Positions 1-8,034 of a stretch of 64,000 nt of DNA are shown here, one piece after another. Numbering within the stretch: position 1 is the stretch's first letter; every line of letters begins with the position of its first letter. The position numbers and the translations under genes were made by a program. Source of the DNA: an uncultured Ruminococcus sp. (lineage in GTDB: Bacteria; Bacillota; Clostridia; Oscillospirales; Acutalibacteraceae); the NCBI GenBank assembly GCA_902777275.1, contig CACYTI010000003.1, positions 1 through 64,000 of the forward strand, written 5' to 3'. The notes under the pieces are model-generated. The model had not been told where the DNA came from. It was given only the letters and a program-made list of their open reading frames with translations, and did no database searches.

Positions 1-30
1 GAAGGCAAAAAAGAATTTATCTTGAAATAG
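1..30 (+). CDS. C-terminal tail of an upstream gene (possibly cysteine desulfurase)
   Basis: Frame 1 reads nine sense codons (EGKKEFILK) followed by TAG at 28-30. The stop lies 14 bases before the NifU-like start, the spacing expected inside an operon. Scaffold genes of this type usually follow a NifS/IscS cysteine desulfurase, so that identity is a guess from neighbourhood. Nothing in nine residues proves the product. Confidence 0.45.
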   Translation, partial: EGKKEFILK

Positions 31-44
31 GAGGATTTTTCACT

Positions 45-425
45 ATGGCATTATACAGCGATAAAGTAATGGATCACTTTTTGAAGCCGCGCAATCTCGG
101 TACGATTGCAGACGCGGACGGAATCGGAGAAGTCGGCAACGCCAAGTGCGGCGACATCATGAAAATGTACCTGAAAATCGACGATGATATCATCACCGAC
201 GTAAAGTTTGAAACCTTCGGCTGCGCCAGCGCGATCGCGTCCAGCTCTATGGCGACGGAGCTCATAAAGGGTCAGCGCGTAGAGGACGCCATGCAGCTCA
301 CCAACAAAGCCGTAGCAGAAGCCCTTGACGGTCTCCCTGCATACAAAATGCACTGCTCGGTCTTAGCCGAGGAAGCGATACAGGCGGCGCTGGAGGATTA
401 TAAAAGCAAACAGGAACAGGCTTAA
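45..425 (+). CDS. nifU: NifU/IscU-like iron-sulfur cluster scaffold protein
   Basis: A 126-aa protein of the NifU N-terminal (IscU) family, on which [Fe-S] clusters are assembled before transfer to apoproteins. The three conserved cluster cysteines are visible in the contexts NAKCGD, FGCASAIASSS and KMHCSVLAEEA. Length matches the family. The start is fixed by TAGGAGG eight bases upstream of ATG. It probably forms an operon with the gene whose tail ends at 30. Iron-sulfur demand is high in this window (NadA, QueE, HydE, HydG). A strong terminator follows at once. Confidence 0.93.
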   Translation: MALYSDKVMDHFLKPRNLGTIADADGIGEVGNAKCGDIMKMYLKIDDDIITDVKFETFGCASAIASSSMATELIKGQRVEDAMQLTNKAVAEALDGLPAYKMHCSVLAEEAIQAALEDYKSKQEQA

Positions 426-434
426 CAAAGTGCG

Positions 435-458
435 GGCGGGCGCTCTCGCCCGCCTTTT
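435..458 (+). terminator. Intrinsic terminator after nifU
   Basis: Perfect 8-bp GC stem (GGCGGGCG / CGCCCGCC) with a CTCT loop followed by TTTT, ten bases after the nifU stop. Confidence 0.9.
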
Positions 459-520
459 GGAACGTACATCTTCCCAAGTGTTCATCAACGGCGGGTTAGA
501 AAAGTTTCCTATATAGTAAA

Positions 521-569
521 AAATCAGAGCAGGATCATTTGCCGCGATCCTGCTCTGTTTGTTTTTCAA
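521..569. terminator. Bidirectional terminator in the 459-695 gap
   Basis: 12-bp stem CAGAGCAGGATC / GATCCTGCTCTG, loop 537-545, flanked by A-rich sequence on the left and TTTGTTTTT on the right. It can therefore stop plus-strand transcripts and the minus-strand operon ending at 696. The rest of the gap (570-695) holds only a short cysteine-rich open frame on the minus strand (about 566-640), which I do not call as a gene. Confidence 0.8.
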
Positions 570-695
570 TGACCGCAATAGCACAGGGCACAGGTCAGCC
601 CGTTTTCCCGGCAGAGCTTCATCAAACACACTCCGTATTTGATTATCTTACATTAGTTGTATCCCTGATCAAAATGGATTTCACAGCGATTCCCC

Positions 696-929
696 CTAAA
701 TCCCTTTCGGTATGATCAATATGCCGGTTCTGTCGTCCGAAATCAGCGCACTGAGATTTTTATTGTCGAGAAAACCGGTTAAAAATATTAAATAATCCTT
801 GTCAACAGTTTGCCCGTCCGTTGAAAAATACTGCGACGAGCATTGATCATGCAAATGAAGCGCAACGCCATAGCGGTCGCGGCTTTGATTTCTCAAATCA
901 ATAAATTCCTGTATAGATAAAGCTTTCAT
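696..929 (-). CDS. Small conserved-looking hypothetical protein at the end of the thiol operon
   Basis: A 77-aa protein with no signal peptide or membrane segment. It starts 28 bases after the cysE stop and has AGAGGA about nine bases before ATG, so it is probably translated as the last gene of the operon. A central HLHDQCSSQ stretch resembles a histidine/aspartate/cysteine motif I recall from short clostridial proteins named RDAC family, but that match is from memory and weak. The single cysteine in a sulfur operon is suggestive only. Function unknown. Confidence 0.6.
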   Translation of the reverse strand: MKALSIQEFIDLRNQSRDRYGVALHLHDQCSSQYFSTDGQTVDKDYLIFLTGFLDNKNLSALISDDRTGILIIPKGI

Positions 930-957
930 TTCCTATCCTCTAACATCTCCGCGTGAA

Positions 958-1914
958 TCAAATCATATAAAACCATGTTTCGTCTAATTCTATTTCCTTG
1001 CGCTCGACGGGGTGCTTGGAGTCGTAGTTGTACATCAGCTCCTGACTCTTTACGCTGACCCTCGCGCCTTCGGGAATGGAGCTTGTGATGAAGGCGTTGC
1101 CGCCGATGACGACGTTTTTTCCGATGACGGTATCGCCGCCGAGGATGGACGCGCCCGAATAGATCGTCACGTTGTCGTGAATGGTCGGGTGGCGCTTTTT
1201 GCCGCGAAGACTCTGACCGCCTCGGGTAGACAGCGCGCCGAGCGTCACGCCCTGATAGACCTTGACGTTGTTGCCGATAACGGTCGTTTCACCGATAACT
1301 ATGCCCGTGCCGTGGTCGATGAAGAAATACTTGCCTATGGTGGTGCCCGGGTGGATGTCGATTCCCGTCAGGCTGTGGGCGTGCTCCGTCATAATGCGCG
1401 GGATCAGCGGTACGCCGAGCAAAAACAGCTCATGGGCGATGCGCGCGGTAAAAATCGCGTACAAGCCCGGATAGGTGCAGATGATCTCGTCCTTGTTATA
1501 GGCGGCGGGGTCGCCGTCATAGAACGCCTGAATGTCGGTTTCGATATACTCGCGTATCTTCGGTATTTTATCAAGAAAGTCAAAGGTAATCCGCTCCGAC
1601 TCTTTTGCGATCGTATCATCGTCCGCATTTTGATACTCGGGCGCGTATTTCAGCACGATCGACGTCTGCTTGATAAGGTTGTAAATAATATCCTCTAACA
1701 AAATGGAAATGTTGTTTTTGACCGTGTAGGTGCGGTAATTGCTGTTGCGGTGATAGCCGGGATAAATGACGATTTTCAGCTTTTCAAGAATGTCGATGAC
1801 GATATCCCTGTCGGGATAGGCGAACATCTTTATCTCGTCGATGACCCTGCCCTTGCCGTAGTCGTCCATCAGCTTGCCGGTCAGCTTGGATATTTTTGAT
1901 TGAATATCAGCCAT
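958..1914 (-). CDS. cysE: Serine O-acetyltransferase (long form)
   Basis: Transfers acetyl from acetyl-CoA to L-serine, giving O-acetylserine, the precursor of cysteine. The 318-aa protein has an alpha-helical N-terminal domain of about 190 residues followed by left-handed beta-helix hexapeptide repeats (HPGTTIGKYFFIDHGTGIVI, then VIGNNVKVYQGVTLG, and DTVIGKNVVIGG). The DHGTGIVIGE and GVTLGALS segments are typical of the SAT active site. It is the long EpsC/SAT type seen in anaerobes rather than the 273-aa E. coli enzyme. It starts 16 bases after nadA. Presence beside glutamate-cysteine ligase-like genes suggests cysteine supply for a thiol. No cysK is adjacent; metY is 4.5 kb away. Confidence 0.93.
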   Translation of the reverse strand: MADIQSKISKLTGKLMDDYGKGRVIDEIKMFAYPDRDIVIDILEKLKIVIYPGYHRNSNYRTYTVKNNISILLEDIIYNLIKQTSIVLKYAPEYQNADDDTIAKESERITFDFLDKIPKIREYIETDIQAFYDGDPAAYNKDEIICTYPGLYAIFTARIAHELFLLGVPLIPRIMTEHAHSLTGIDIHPGTTIGKYFFIDHGTGIVIGETTVIGNNVKVYQGVTLGALSTRGGQSLRGKKRHPTIHDNVTIYSGASILGGDTVIGKNVVIGGNAFITSSIPEGARVSVKSQELMYNYDSKHPVERKEIELDETWFYMI

Positions 1915-1930
1915 AGAAAACTTTCCTTTC

Positions 1931-2849
1931 TCAGCTTCCGAGCCTAATCATCTCGTCGATACATTTTCTTGCGCTTACTATCGTATCATCGTCAAGGAGT
2001 ATTTCCTCGCCGCCGTTGCCCGCAACGCAGTTATAAAGGTCAACAAGGGTTGTCGATTTCATATTCGGGCAAATCAGCTTTTGCGTCAGGTAATAGAACC
2101 GCTTGTCGGGGCATTGATACTGCAAATGCTCCTGTATGCTGATTTCGGTGCCTATGATAAACTCCTTTTTATCCGACTTAACCGCGTAGTTCATAATGCC
2201 CGAGGTCGAGCCGATATAATCCGCCAAGGCGCAGACGGCGGGCGTACATTCGGGATGAACCAACAGCTCGGCGTGCGGGTGGAGCGCCTTTGCCTTTTTT
2301 ACATCATCCGCATTGACGCAGGCGTGGATCGGACAGCCGCCCGAAACAAGCTTGAACTCCTTTTCGGGGATTTGCGCCGCCACAATAAGCGCCGAGGTTG
2401 CAGTCGGGAATAAATAAGATTTTGTCATTATTTATCTTGCGGCAAATCTCAACCGCCGAGGACGAGGTAACGCAAACGTCGCAGACGGTTTTCAGATCGG
2501 CGGTGGTGTTGATGTAGGCGACGACAGTGTAGCCCGGCAAATGCTCCTTCATCTGCTCGACCAGCTCTCTGTCCATCTGGTCAGCCATGGAGCAGCCCGC
2601 GTCGGGGTTGGGTAAATAGACGCGCTTTTCGGGTGAAAGCAGCTTGCAGGTCTCCGCCATGAAGCGCACGCCGCTCATGACGATATTTTTATTGCTCACC
2701 TTGGACGCATCAACGCTGAGCTTGTAGCTGTCGCCCGTGTAATCTGCGACCTCTAAAATCTCCTTTGCCTGATAGCTGTGAGCTAAAATACAGATGTCCT
2801 TTTCTTTTTTCAGACGGATGATTTCGTTTTGAATATCAATAATGTTCAT
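1931..2849 (-). pseudogene. nadA: Quinolinate synthase NadA, broken by a +1 frameshift
   Basis: Two overlapping frames together give a full NadA (about 305 aa), which condenses iminoaspartate with dihydroxyacetone phosphate using a [4Fe-4S] cluster. The first frame runs to NLGAY and the second resumes at VAAQIPEKEF. Removing one T of the TT on the minus strand at 2384-2385 restores one frame. The cluster cysteines are present (DAGCSMAD, GGCPIHAC, ICPNMKSTT), as are LAHSYQ and GGCPIH. The start at 2849 is set by GAGGTG seven bases upstream. No nadB or nadC is nearby. Either a genuine pseudogene or a base-level sequence error; the coding quality on both sides is otherwise intact. Confidence 0.9.
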
Positions 2850-2853
2850 ACTG

Positions 2854-4239
2854 TTACACCTCGGCATAGCTGCTTATTATGGCTTCCATGCTCTCGCCGT
2901 TTTGCAGGCGGCTGAGCATTTCCTTTGCGGGGTTGGTGCGGTTTTCGGCTCTTTTATAAAGCGGCTCTAAATAGATTTCCTCGCCGAGACCTCTGTATGC
3001 AAGTCCCTCGCGGCAGAGTTCTAAAACCTTTGACACAAGGTCGTAGAGCGCGTCCTCATTGACGGTTAAGGGCAGCTCTTTTCTGACAAGCTGTTTTCTG
3101 AGTTCTACGGCGTTGTAACCGTGATGATACAGCGTTGTATCGCTGTCGAGCAAATTTTGCAGCTCCTTCACCTTGCCTTGCAGACCGAGATGAAAGGCTG
3201 CGACGGTCATCACATCGCCGATCGGCTGACAGCACGCGCTGCGATATTCTATCGTTCCCCGGTAGGTCAAGTCCTCAAACTTGAAGGTGCGCAGATAGGC
3301 GATGTCGTCGGGCTTCGGCCGAAACTCCACAAAAATACGCTTGCCGTTTTCCGTGTATTCTCCCGTCAGCTTATCGTGCGCGAAATATTCAAGTATATTA
3401 ACGGGAGGAAAGTTGAGATATTTTCCGTTGCGCTCCACACAGTAGATGCTCGTGGTTGAAATGTAATTCAATATGTCGTCAACCGAATTTATCTCGCAGT
3501 CGTACATTCCGACATTGTGCGGATTGATGCCGTGGGTGCTGTTCTGCCAGAGCATATCGCGGCAGCAGAGCAGGTCCTCGTTTTCGCCGAGCAGAACGGA
3601 GTTTGAGAACAGCAGCGCCTTTATCGGCTCTAACTTGTTGAAGGTGTCGATAATTTCGGGAAGCTTGTCAAAATCCACGTCAAGCTGCACCTGCGACGCG
3701 CTCGAAAACATTCCAAACTGCGGATAGCGGTGGAAAAACATTGGAATGTAAAAATATTTGGAGAATGACGAGAGGTGATTGAACAGCATTTTGTACCTGC
3801 CGTTTTCAATCGGGATATTGTGATTTATTTTGCGGTTGGGGTTGATTCCCATGCCCGTCAGCGTGTAGTTGTACGGCTTGAAAAAGTCCTGCGCAAAGCC
3901 GTAATAAAGCTTGAAACGCTTGTGGATATCGTGCAGATCCTTTTCTCTGCCAAACGAGAACTCCATATTGTTGTAGGAGCAGTCGTAGGAGAACACATCG
4001 CCAAACGTGCTGTTGACAGCGGAATAAACTTGCCCCTCCTCATCAAAGCCCGTCGCGGTGAAATCAAACGCCTCTAAAAACGCTGCGGTCAGCTTGTGAA
4101 CAACGGCAAAATCCACCGCCTCATTGTTGAGGTTGACGATAGGCATCTCGATTTCAACGCCGATGAAGCTCTCTCTTTTTTGTTCGGTCGGGTGTATAAA
4201 GCGGTCATATAATCGACAAATTACTTCTTCTCTTGTCAT
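2854..4239 (-). CDS. Glutamate-cysteine ligase family protein (GCS2-like)
   Basis: A 461-aa protein with the GCS2/EgtA-like ATP-dependent carboxylate-amine ligase appearance: IGVEIEMPIV near the N-terminus, the TFGDVFSYDCSYNNMEFSFG segment, GMGINPN and QVQLDVDFD. The family links glutamate (often to cysteine) through the gamma-carboxylate. It differs from the GshA-type protein encoded two genes upstream, so the operon carries two distinct ligases. It starts 11 bases after the amidotransferase gene and ends five bases before nadA. The exact substrate cannot be read from sequence; ergothioneine-type EgtA is a relative, but EgtB and EgtD are absent here. Confidence 0.8.
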   Translation of the reverse strand: MTREEVICRLYDRFIHPTEQKRESFIGVEIEMPIVNLNNEAVDFAVVHKLTAAFLEAFDFTATGFDEEGQVYSAVNSTFGDVFSYDCSYNNMEFSFGREKDLHDIHKRFKLYYGFAQDFFKPYNYTLTGMGINPNRKINHNIPIENGRYKMLFNHLSSFSKYFYIPMFFHRYPQFGMFSSASQVQLDVDFDKLPEIIDTFNKLEPIKALLFSNSVLLGENEDLLCCRDMLWQNSTHGINPHNVGMYDCEINSVDDILNYISTTSIYCVERNGKYLNFPPVNILEYFAHDKLTGEYTENGKRIFVEFRPKPDDIAYLRTFKFEDLTYRGTIEYRSACCQPIGDVMTVAAFHLGLQGKVKELQNLLDSDTTLYHHGYNAVELRKQLVRKELPLTVNEDALYDLVSKVLELCREGLAYRGLGEEIYLEPLYKRAENRTNPAKEMLSRLQNGESMEAIISSYAEV

Positions 4240-4250
4240 GTTCTCACACC

Positions 4251-5024
4251 TTATAAATTAGCGAAGATTTGATAGATCAGCTTCATCTCTTCCTCGCTGT
4301 GAATATATTCGTGATTATGCTCGGTTCCCGTTTTGATCAACTTGCCCTTGTTGAACGCAAATAGCTGACCAAAGGGTACAAGCTGCCAGCTTTCGCCGCT
4401 GAGCGGCTGTGTGGAAATAAGCGCGGCGCCGTTTTTTTCAAGATAACGCATCGTGCCCTTGCAGTTGGTGTGGGCATACAGATACTTGCCGTCGGTAAAC
4501 AGCAGGTTGAGCTTGTTGCCCTTTGCCATGTCGCAGATGATTTCGTCAAGCAGCTTAAATCGCTCCTCAAAGTGCAGCCTTGCGCCTTTTTGACGCGTCG
4601 CCTCATTTATTTTATCCAAAAGATAAAGGAAAACGCGCTCGCTGTCGGTGTCGCCCTTCTGCGTTTTAAGATAGGGATAAAGCGCCGGATAATCAAAAAT
4701 CGTGCCGTTGTGGATCAGCGTCCAGCGTCTGCCCGTGCAGTCCTTTCCGGTGAACGGGTGGCAATTTTTGTACTCCACGTTGCCGATGGTGGCGTAGCGG
4801 ATGTGCGCCAGCAGAAGCTTTTCGGTGATCGGCTGAGATAACCGCTCGCGCAGGTAGTTACTGTCGGATGCCTTGGCGCTCTCCTTTTCGACAAGCGCGC
4901 TGTTTCGTGAAACGCAGGCTAAACCCCAACCGTGCGGGTGAAAGTCGCTGTGCGCGTAGAAGGCTTTCAGATAGTCGTTTGCGTAAAAATCATCCCGGGC
5001 GGATACCCCGAACAACTCACACAT
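4251..5024 (-). CDS. Class II glutamine amidotransferase (EgtC/YafJ-like)
   Basis: An N-terminal-nucleophile amidohydrolase of 257 aa. The start at 5024 is chosen because it places the catalytic cysteine at position 2 (MCELFGVSA) and has AAGGAGG eight bases upstream. Family motifs follow: HPHGWGLA, HIRYATIGN, NCHPF and WTLIHNGTIFDYP. Stand-alone proteins of this class either hydrolyse a gamma-glutamyl amide (as EgtC does in ergothioneine synthesis) or have unknown roles. It overlaps the gshA-like gene by eight bases and sits between two glutamate-cysteine ligases, which supports a job on a gamma-glutamyl compound. Cytoplasmic. Confidence 0.88.
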   Translation of the reverse strand: MCELFGVSARDDFYANDYLKAFYAHSDFHPHGWGLACVSRNSALVEKESAKASDSNYLRERLSQPITEKLLLAHIRYATIGNVEYKNCHPFTGKDCTGRRWTLIHNGTIFDYPALYPYLKTQKGDTDSERVFLYLLDKINEATRQKGARLHFEERFKLLDEIICDMAKGNKLNLLFTDGKYLYAHTNCKGTMRYLEKNGAALISTQPLSGESWQLVPFGQLFAFNKGKLIKTGTEHNHEYIHSEEEMKLIYQIFANL

Positions 5025-6234
5025 CGCCCCCGCCTCCTTGGTATCGCCTTGCAAGCGCAAGACCTTTTTCTATGTAACCGTCGGTAAATTTGCGGCTGAC
5101 GATCTCGGCGTAGCTGTTGCCGTCGGTCAGCTTATCAAGCTGATAGTTGATGACGGGCAGAAAATGCGGGAAATATTGCGCCGTAAAGCGTTTTATCTCG
5201 TCGAGCGCTCCCTTTGCTCTCCGCTTGATTTCCGCGTTGCCGAAAACGGCGGCGGCTTTGATGTCCGCAATCGCCTGTATCTGCTTTTCTTCGTCAAAAT
5301 CGAAGTCGGGCAAGCCCGAAATCCAAAGCAGCAGCAGGTGCATAAAGCGGATATCTTCTGTGAAAACGCCCGTGCGCGTCAGCGGGTTTACATCTAAGAC
5401 GCGCAGTTCGAGGTGGTTCACGCCGTTTTGTAATAGCTTTTCCAAGCTGTTCGCGCCGCGCGGCTTGAGTCTGACAGGATAATAAAGCTCGGAGGCGGCT
5501 TTCAGGTCGCCATTTACGATGTATCGCGCGATACTTTGGATATAGCTTTTCAGGCTTGAATAATCTAAAATGGGCGTGAAGTCGTTCCAGTAGCCGTGCT
5601 CCGAGCAGCGGATCGAGGAATAAAGGTTACTTTCAACGCCGAGGGAAGCGTCCGCGACGGGGCTTACGGCGGTCAGATAAACCGCCAGCCATGCGTACTG
5701 CGTCAGGCGCTTGGCAAGGCACAGATAAAAATCGTTCTTGAATTCGGACTTTACCTTAGAACCGCTTTGCTCAAAAGCGGCTTGCAGCAGGCTATCGGTA
5801 AAGGAGATGTTGAGATGTATTCCCGAAAAGAGCATTTTTGTTTTGCCGTATTTTTCCGCTAAATAGCGGCGGTACTCCGACCTGCCCCGCTGTGCGCCGT
5901 GGAACCGCGCGACGGGGATCTCGTCCTCCGAACCGAAACGCGGAGGATTGGAGAATGCCCAGAGCAGCTCGTCGTTTTTGATGAGCTCCGCGTCGATCTC
6001 GTCAAGCATGCTGCCTAACTGACGGTTCAGTTCGGCGGGGTCGTTGAAAACGTCGCCGATCATCTCCACCTGATTTTCGCAGAAATCGCGGTCTATATGC
6101 GGATCGCCGACAAACGGGTGCTCTGTCTGCGCAAGCCTGCCGTCGGAGGTGACGCGCAGACTCTCGCGCTCAATGCCGAACTCAGCATTTTGCGCAAGGC
6201 GATTTATATTTGAATTGTTGAAGTTAAGAAGCAT
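5017..6234 (-). CDS. gshA: Glutamate-cysteine ligase, GshA type
   Basis: A 405-aa protein resembling the type I gamma-glutamylcysteine synthetase (or the N-terminal half of GshAB). Visible motifs are FGIERESLRV at the N-terminus, FCENQVEM, the LFSGIHLNIS segment, and NHLELRVLDVNP near residue 285. It is shorter than E. coli GshA (518 aa) and lacks the ATP-grasp half that makes GshAB bifunctional; no gshB is nearby. The start at 6234 has GGAGGA six bases upstream. It is the first gene of the operon, 40 bases from a consensus promoter. It probably makes gamma-glutamylcysteine; glutathione itself would need another gene. Confidence 0.85.
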   Translation of the reverse strand: MLLNFNNSNINRLAQNAEFGIERESLRVTSDGRLAQTEHPFVGDPHIDRDFCENQVEMIGDVFNDPAELNRQLGSMLDEIDAELIKNDELLWAFSNPPRFGSEDEIPVARFHGAQRGRSEYRRYLAEKYGKTKMLFSGIHLNISFTDSLLQAAFEQSGSKVKSEFKNDFYLCLAKRLTQYAWLAVYLTAVSPVADASLGVESNLYSSIRCSEHGYWNDFTPILDYSSLKSYIQSIARYIVNGDLKAASELYYPVRLKPRGANSLEKLLQNGVNHLELRVLDVNPLTRTGVFTEDIRFMHLLLLWISGLPDFDFDEEKQIQAIADIKAAAVFGNAEIKRRAKGALDEIKRFTAQYFPHFLPVINYQLDKLTDGNSYAEIVSRKFTDGYIEKGLALARRYQGGGGDV

Positions 6235-6281
6235 TGCTTTTCCTCCAAACAAGCGTTATTAACCATTGGCATAGTATGTCA

Positions 6282-6310
6282 ATTATATAATATAGAATAC
6301 TGCCTGTCAA
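6282..6310 (-). promoter_or_regulatory. Sigma-A promoter of the gshA operon
   Basis: TTGACA (6305-6310) and TATAAT (6282-6287) on the minus strand with a 17-bp spacer, a perfect consensus, about 45 bases before the gshA start. Confidence 0.88.
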
Positions 6311-6322
6311 TATAAATATGAC

Positions 6323-6384
6323 AAAAAAGGAAACCTCCCATACTCGCGTTATGACGCGCCGTTGCGGGAAGGTTTCCTTTTTAT
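6323..6384. terminator. Terminator-like hairpin between gshA promoter and metY
   Basis: Arms AAAAAGGAAACCT and AGGTTTCCTTTTT pair across about 60 bp, with GACGCG sequence in the loop. It belongs to the CCTTCC-type hairpin repeats that recur near 18831, 25185, 45915, 58097 and 58422. With A-run on one side and T-run on the other it can terminate in both directions; metY transcription would end here. Confidence 0.75.
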
Positions 6385-6425
6385 CATTGTGATTAACAGG
6401 CGCCCTGCCCCGTCACAGCAATGAC

Positions 6426-7706
6426 TTATACTGCTTTGAAGCCGTTCTCTAAATCGGCGATGATGTCGTCGATGTGCTCGGTGCCGATGGAGAGGCGGAT
6501 GGTGTTTTGGTGGATTCCTGCCGCTTCAAGCTCCTCGTCGGTGAGCTGCGAGTGGGTGGTGGTGGCAGGATGGATAACGAGCGACTTAACGTCAGCGACG
6601 TTCGCTAAGAGCGAGAAGATTTTCAGCCCGTCGATAAAGCGGAAGGCTTCTTCCTTGCCGCCCTTGATGTCAAACGTAAATATCGAACCTCCGCCGTTGG
6701 GGAAATATTTTTTATACAGCTTGTGGTCGGGGTGACCGTGAAGCGAGGGGTGATAAACATTTTCTACCAGCGGATGATTCTTTAAGTATTTGATGACCTT
6801 CTTGGTGTTCTCCGCGTGGCGTTCGAGTCTGAGCGAAAGGGTCTCGGTGCCCTGCAGGAGCAGGAAGGCGGCAAAGGGGGAAATGCAGGAGCCGGTATCT
6901 CTGAGCAGGATCGCGCGGATGTAAACCGCGAACGCGGCTTTTCCTGCGGCGTCGGTGAACTTCACGCCGTGATAGCTTGGGTTCGGCTCGGATATCCACG
7001 GATATCTGCCCGATGCAGCCCAGTCAAAGGTGCCGCCGTCTACGATGACGCCGCCGAGGGTGGTACCGTGGCCGCCGATGAATTTGGTCGCTGAGTGAAC
7101 CACGATGTCAGCGCCGTGCTCGATAGGTCTGATGAGATAAGGCGTTCCGAAGGTGTTGTCGATGACGAGCGGCAGACCGTGCGTGTGAGCGATCTCGGCG
7201 AGCGCGTCGATGTCGGGGATATCGCTGTTGGGGTTGCCGAGGGTTTCAATGTAGATCGCCTTGGTGTTGGGCTGTATCGCCGCCGTTACTTCCTCCAAAT
7301 TGTGGATATCAACAAAGGTGGTGTCAATGCCGTATAGCGGCAAGGTATGCGCGAGAAGGTTAGCCGAGCCGCCGTAGATGGTTTTCTGAGCTACGATATG
7401 CTCTCCCTGCTTTGCGAGCGCCTGAATGGTGTAGGTGATAGCCGCTGCGCCGGAAGCTAAAGCCAAACCCGCTACGCCGCCTTCGAGCGCGGCGATCCTC
7501 TCTTCAAAAACGCCCTGTGTGGAGTTGGTGAGTCTGCCGTAGATGTTGCCCGCGTCGGCAAGTCCGAAGCGGTCTGCGGCGTGCTGAGAGTTATGGAATA
7601 CATATGAAGTGGTAGCGTAAATCGGAACAGCGCGCGCGTCGCTTGCGGGGTCTGCCTGTTCCTGTCCTACGTGAAGCTGTTTGGTTTCAAATCTATATTC
7701 TGACAT
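6426..7706 (-). CDS. metY: O-acetylhomoserine sulfhydrylase (aminocarboxypropyltransferase)
   Basis: PLP enzyme of the Cys/Met metabolism family that makes homocysteine from O-acetylhomoserine and sulfide. At 426 aa it has the long MetY-type length rather than that of MetB. Motifs: TKQLHVGQE at the start, SYVFHNSQHAADRF, YGRLTNSTQG, the PLP-binding lysine in HSATKFIGGHGTTLGG, and SIGTEHIDDIIADL at the end. The start at 7706 follows AAGAGGT nine bases upstream. Transcribed alone from a good promoter at 7869-7898, with a leader of about 155 bases that contains a possible short coding frame. Confidence 0.94.
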   Translation of the reverse strand: MSEYRFETKQLHVGQEQADPASDARAVPIYATTSYVFHNSQHAADRFGLADAGNIYGRLTNSTQGVFEERIAALEGGVAGLALASGAAAITYTIQALAKQGEHIVAQKTIYGGSANLLAHTLPLYGIDTTFVDIHNLEEVTAAIQPNTKAIYIETLGNPNSDIPDIDALAEIAHTHGLPLVIDNTFGTPYLIRPIEHGADIVVHSATKFIGGHGTTLGGVIVDGGTFDWAASGRYPWISEPNPSYHGVKFTDAAGKAAFAVYIRAILLRDTGSCISPFAAFLLLQGTETLSLRLERHAENTKKVIKYLKNHPLVENVYHPSLHGHPDHKLYKKYFPNGGGSIFTFDIKGGKEEAFRFIDGLKIFSLLANVADVKSLVIHPATTTHSQLTDEELEAAGIHQNTIRLSIGTEHIDDIIADLENGFKAV

Positions 7707-7765
7707 GGTTAATACCTCTTTCTCTTTAAAATAGTTTCTCTTTGATATGGCTATATATAAACGCT

Positions 7766-7837
7766 TTAGTACGACCGAATCCACATTCGTTTCATAACTC
7801 GATTGGCAAGAGTCAGCGTTTTCAAAATCAGCGTCAT
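7766..7837 (-). CDS. Possible 23-aa leader peptide upstream of metY
   Basis: ATG at 7837 with GGAG nine bases upstream opens a 23-codon frame (MTLILKTLTLANRVMKR and six more residues) ending in TAA at 7766, all inside the metY leader. It has no cysteine, three methionines and a basic C-terminus. It could be a translated leader that tunes metY, or chance. No SAM riboswitch or T-box hallmark is visible in this leader. Confidence 0.4.
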   Translation of the reverse strand: MTLILKTLTLANRVMKRMWIRSY

Positions 7838-7868
7838 GACTTTCGTCTCCTGTTCTTTCGTTGACTCA

Positions 7869-7898
7869 ATTATATACCATGTTGGTAGGTTTTGTCTA
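7869..7898 (-). promoter_or_regulatory. metY promoter
   Basis: TAGACA (7893-7898) and TATAAT (7869-7874) on the minus strand, 18-bp spacer. Predicted transcript start near 7862. Confidence 0.75.
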
Positions 7899-7903
7899 AT
7901 ACA

Positions 7904-7947
7904 CAAAAAATATACCCGGGTATAGATTCAATCTATAGCCGGGTATA
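7904..7947 (-). terminator. Terminator of the phosphoesterase gene
   Basis: Long hairpin TATACCCGG-TATAGAT / ATCTATAG-CCGGGTATA (7911-7947), followed on the minus strand by TTTTTTGT. It lies about 90 bases past the stop at 8035 and just upstream of the metY promoter. Confidence 0.75.
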
Positions 7948-8034
7948 TAATATCTAACGTTTAATTTGAAAGCAAACAAGGCCTTCTTTATCTCAGAGCG
8001 GCAGCCCTGTTTTTTTAGCAAATTCTGTTCAACA

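Noticed and set aside
566..640. Short cysteine-rich minus-strand frame ending CALCYCGH
   Set aside because: About 25 codons with no ribosome binding site, upstream of a terminator; cannot be told from chance or a remnant.
1012..1698. Long plus-strand frame opposite cysE, and similar long antisense frames opposite gshA, metH, the large glycosidase-like genes and hydG
   Set aside because: They mirror the GC-rich third positions of well-supported genes, have no RBS, and show no family motifs.
7700..7862. SAM riboswitch or T-box upstream of metY
   Set aside because: No SAM-I core motifs or T-box TGGNACCGCG sequence in the leader on the coding strand.
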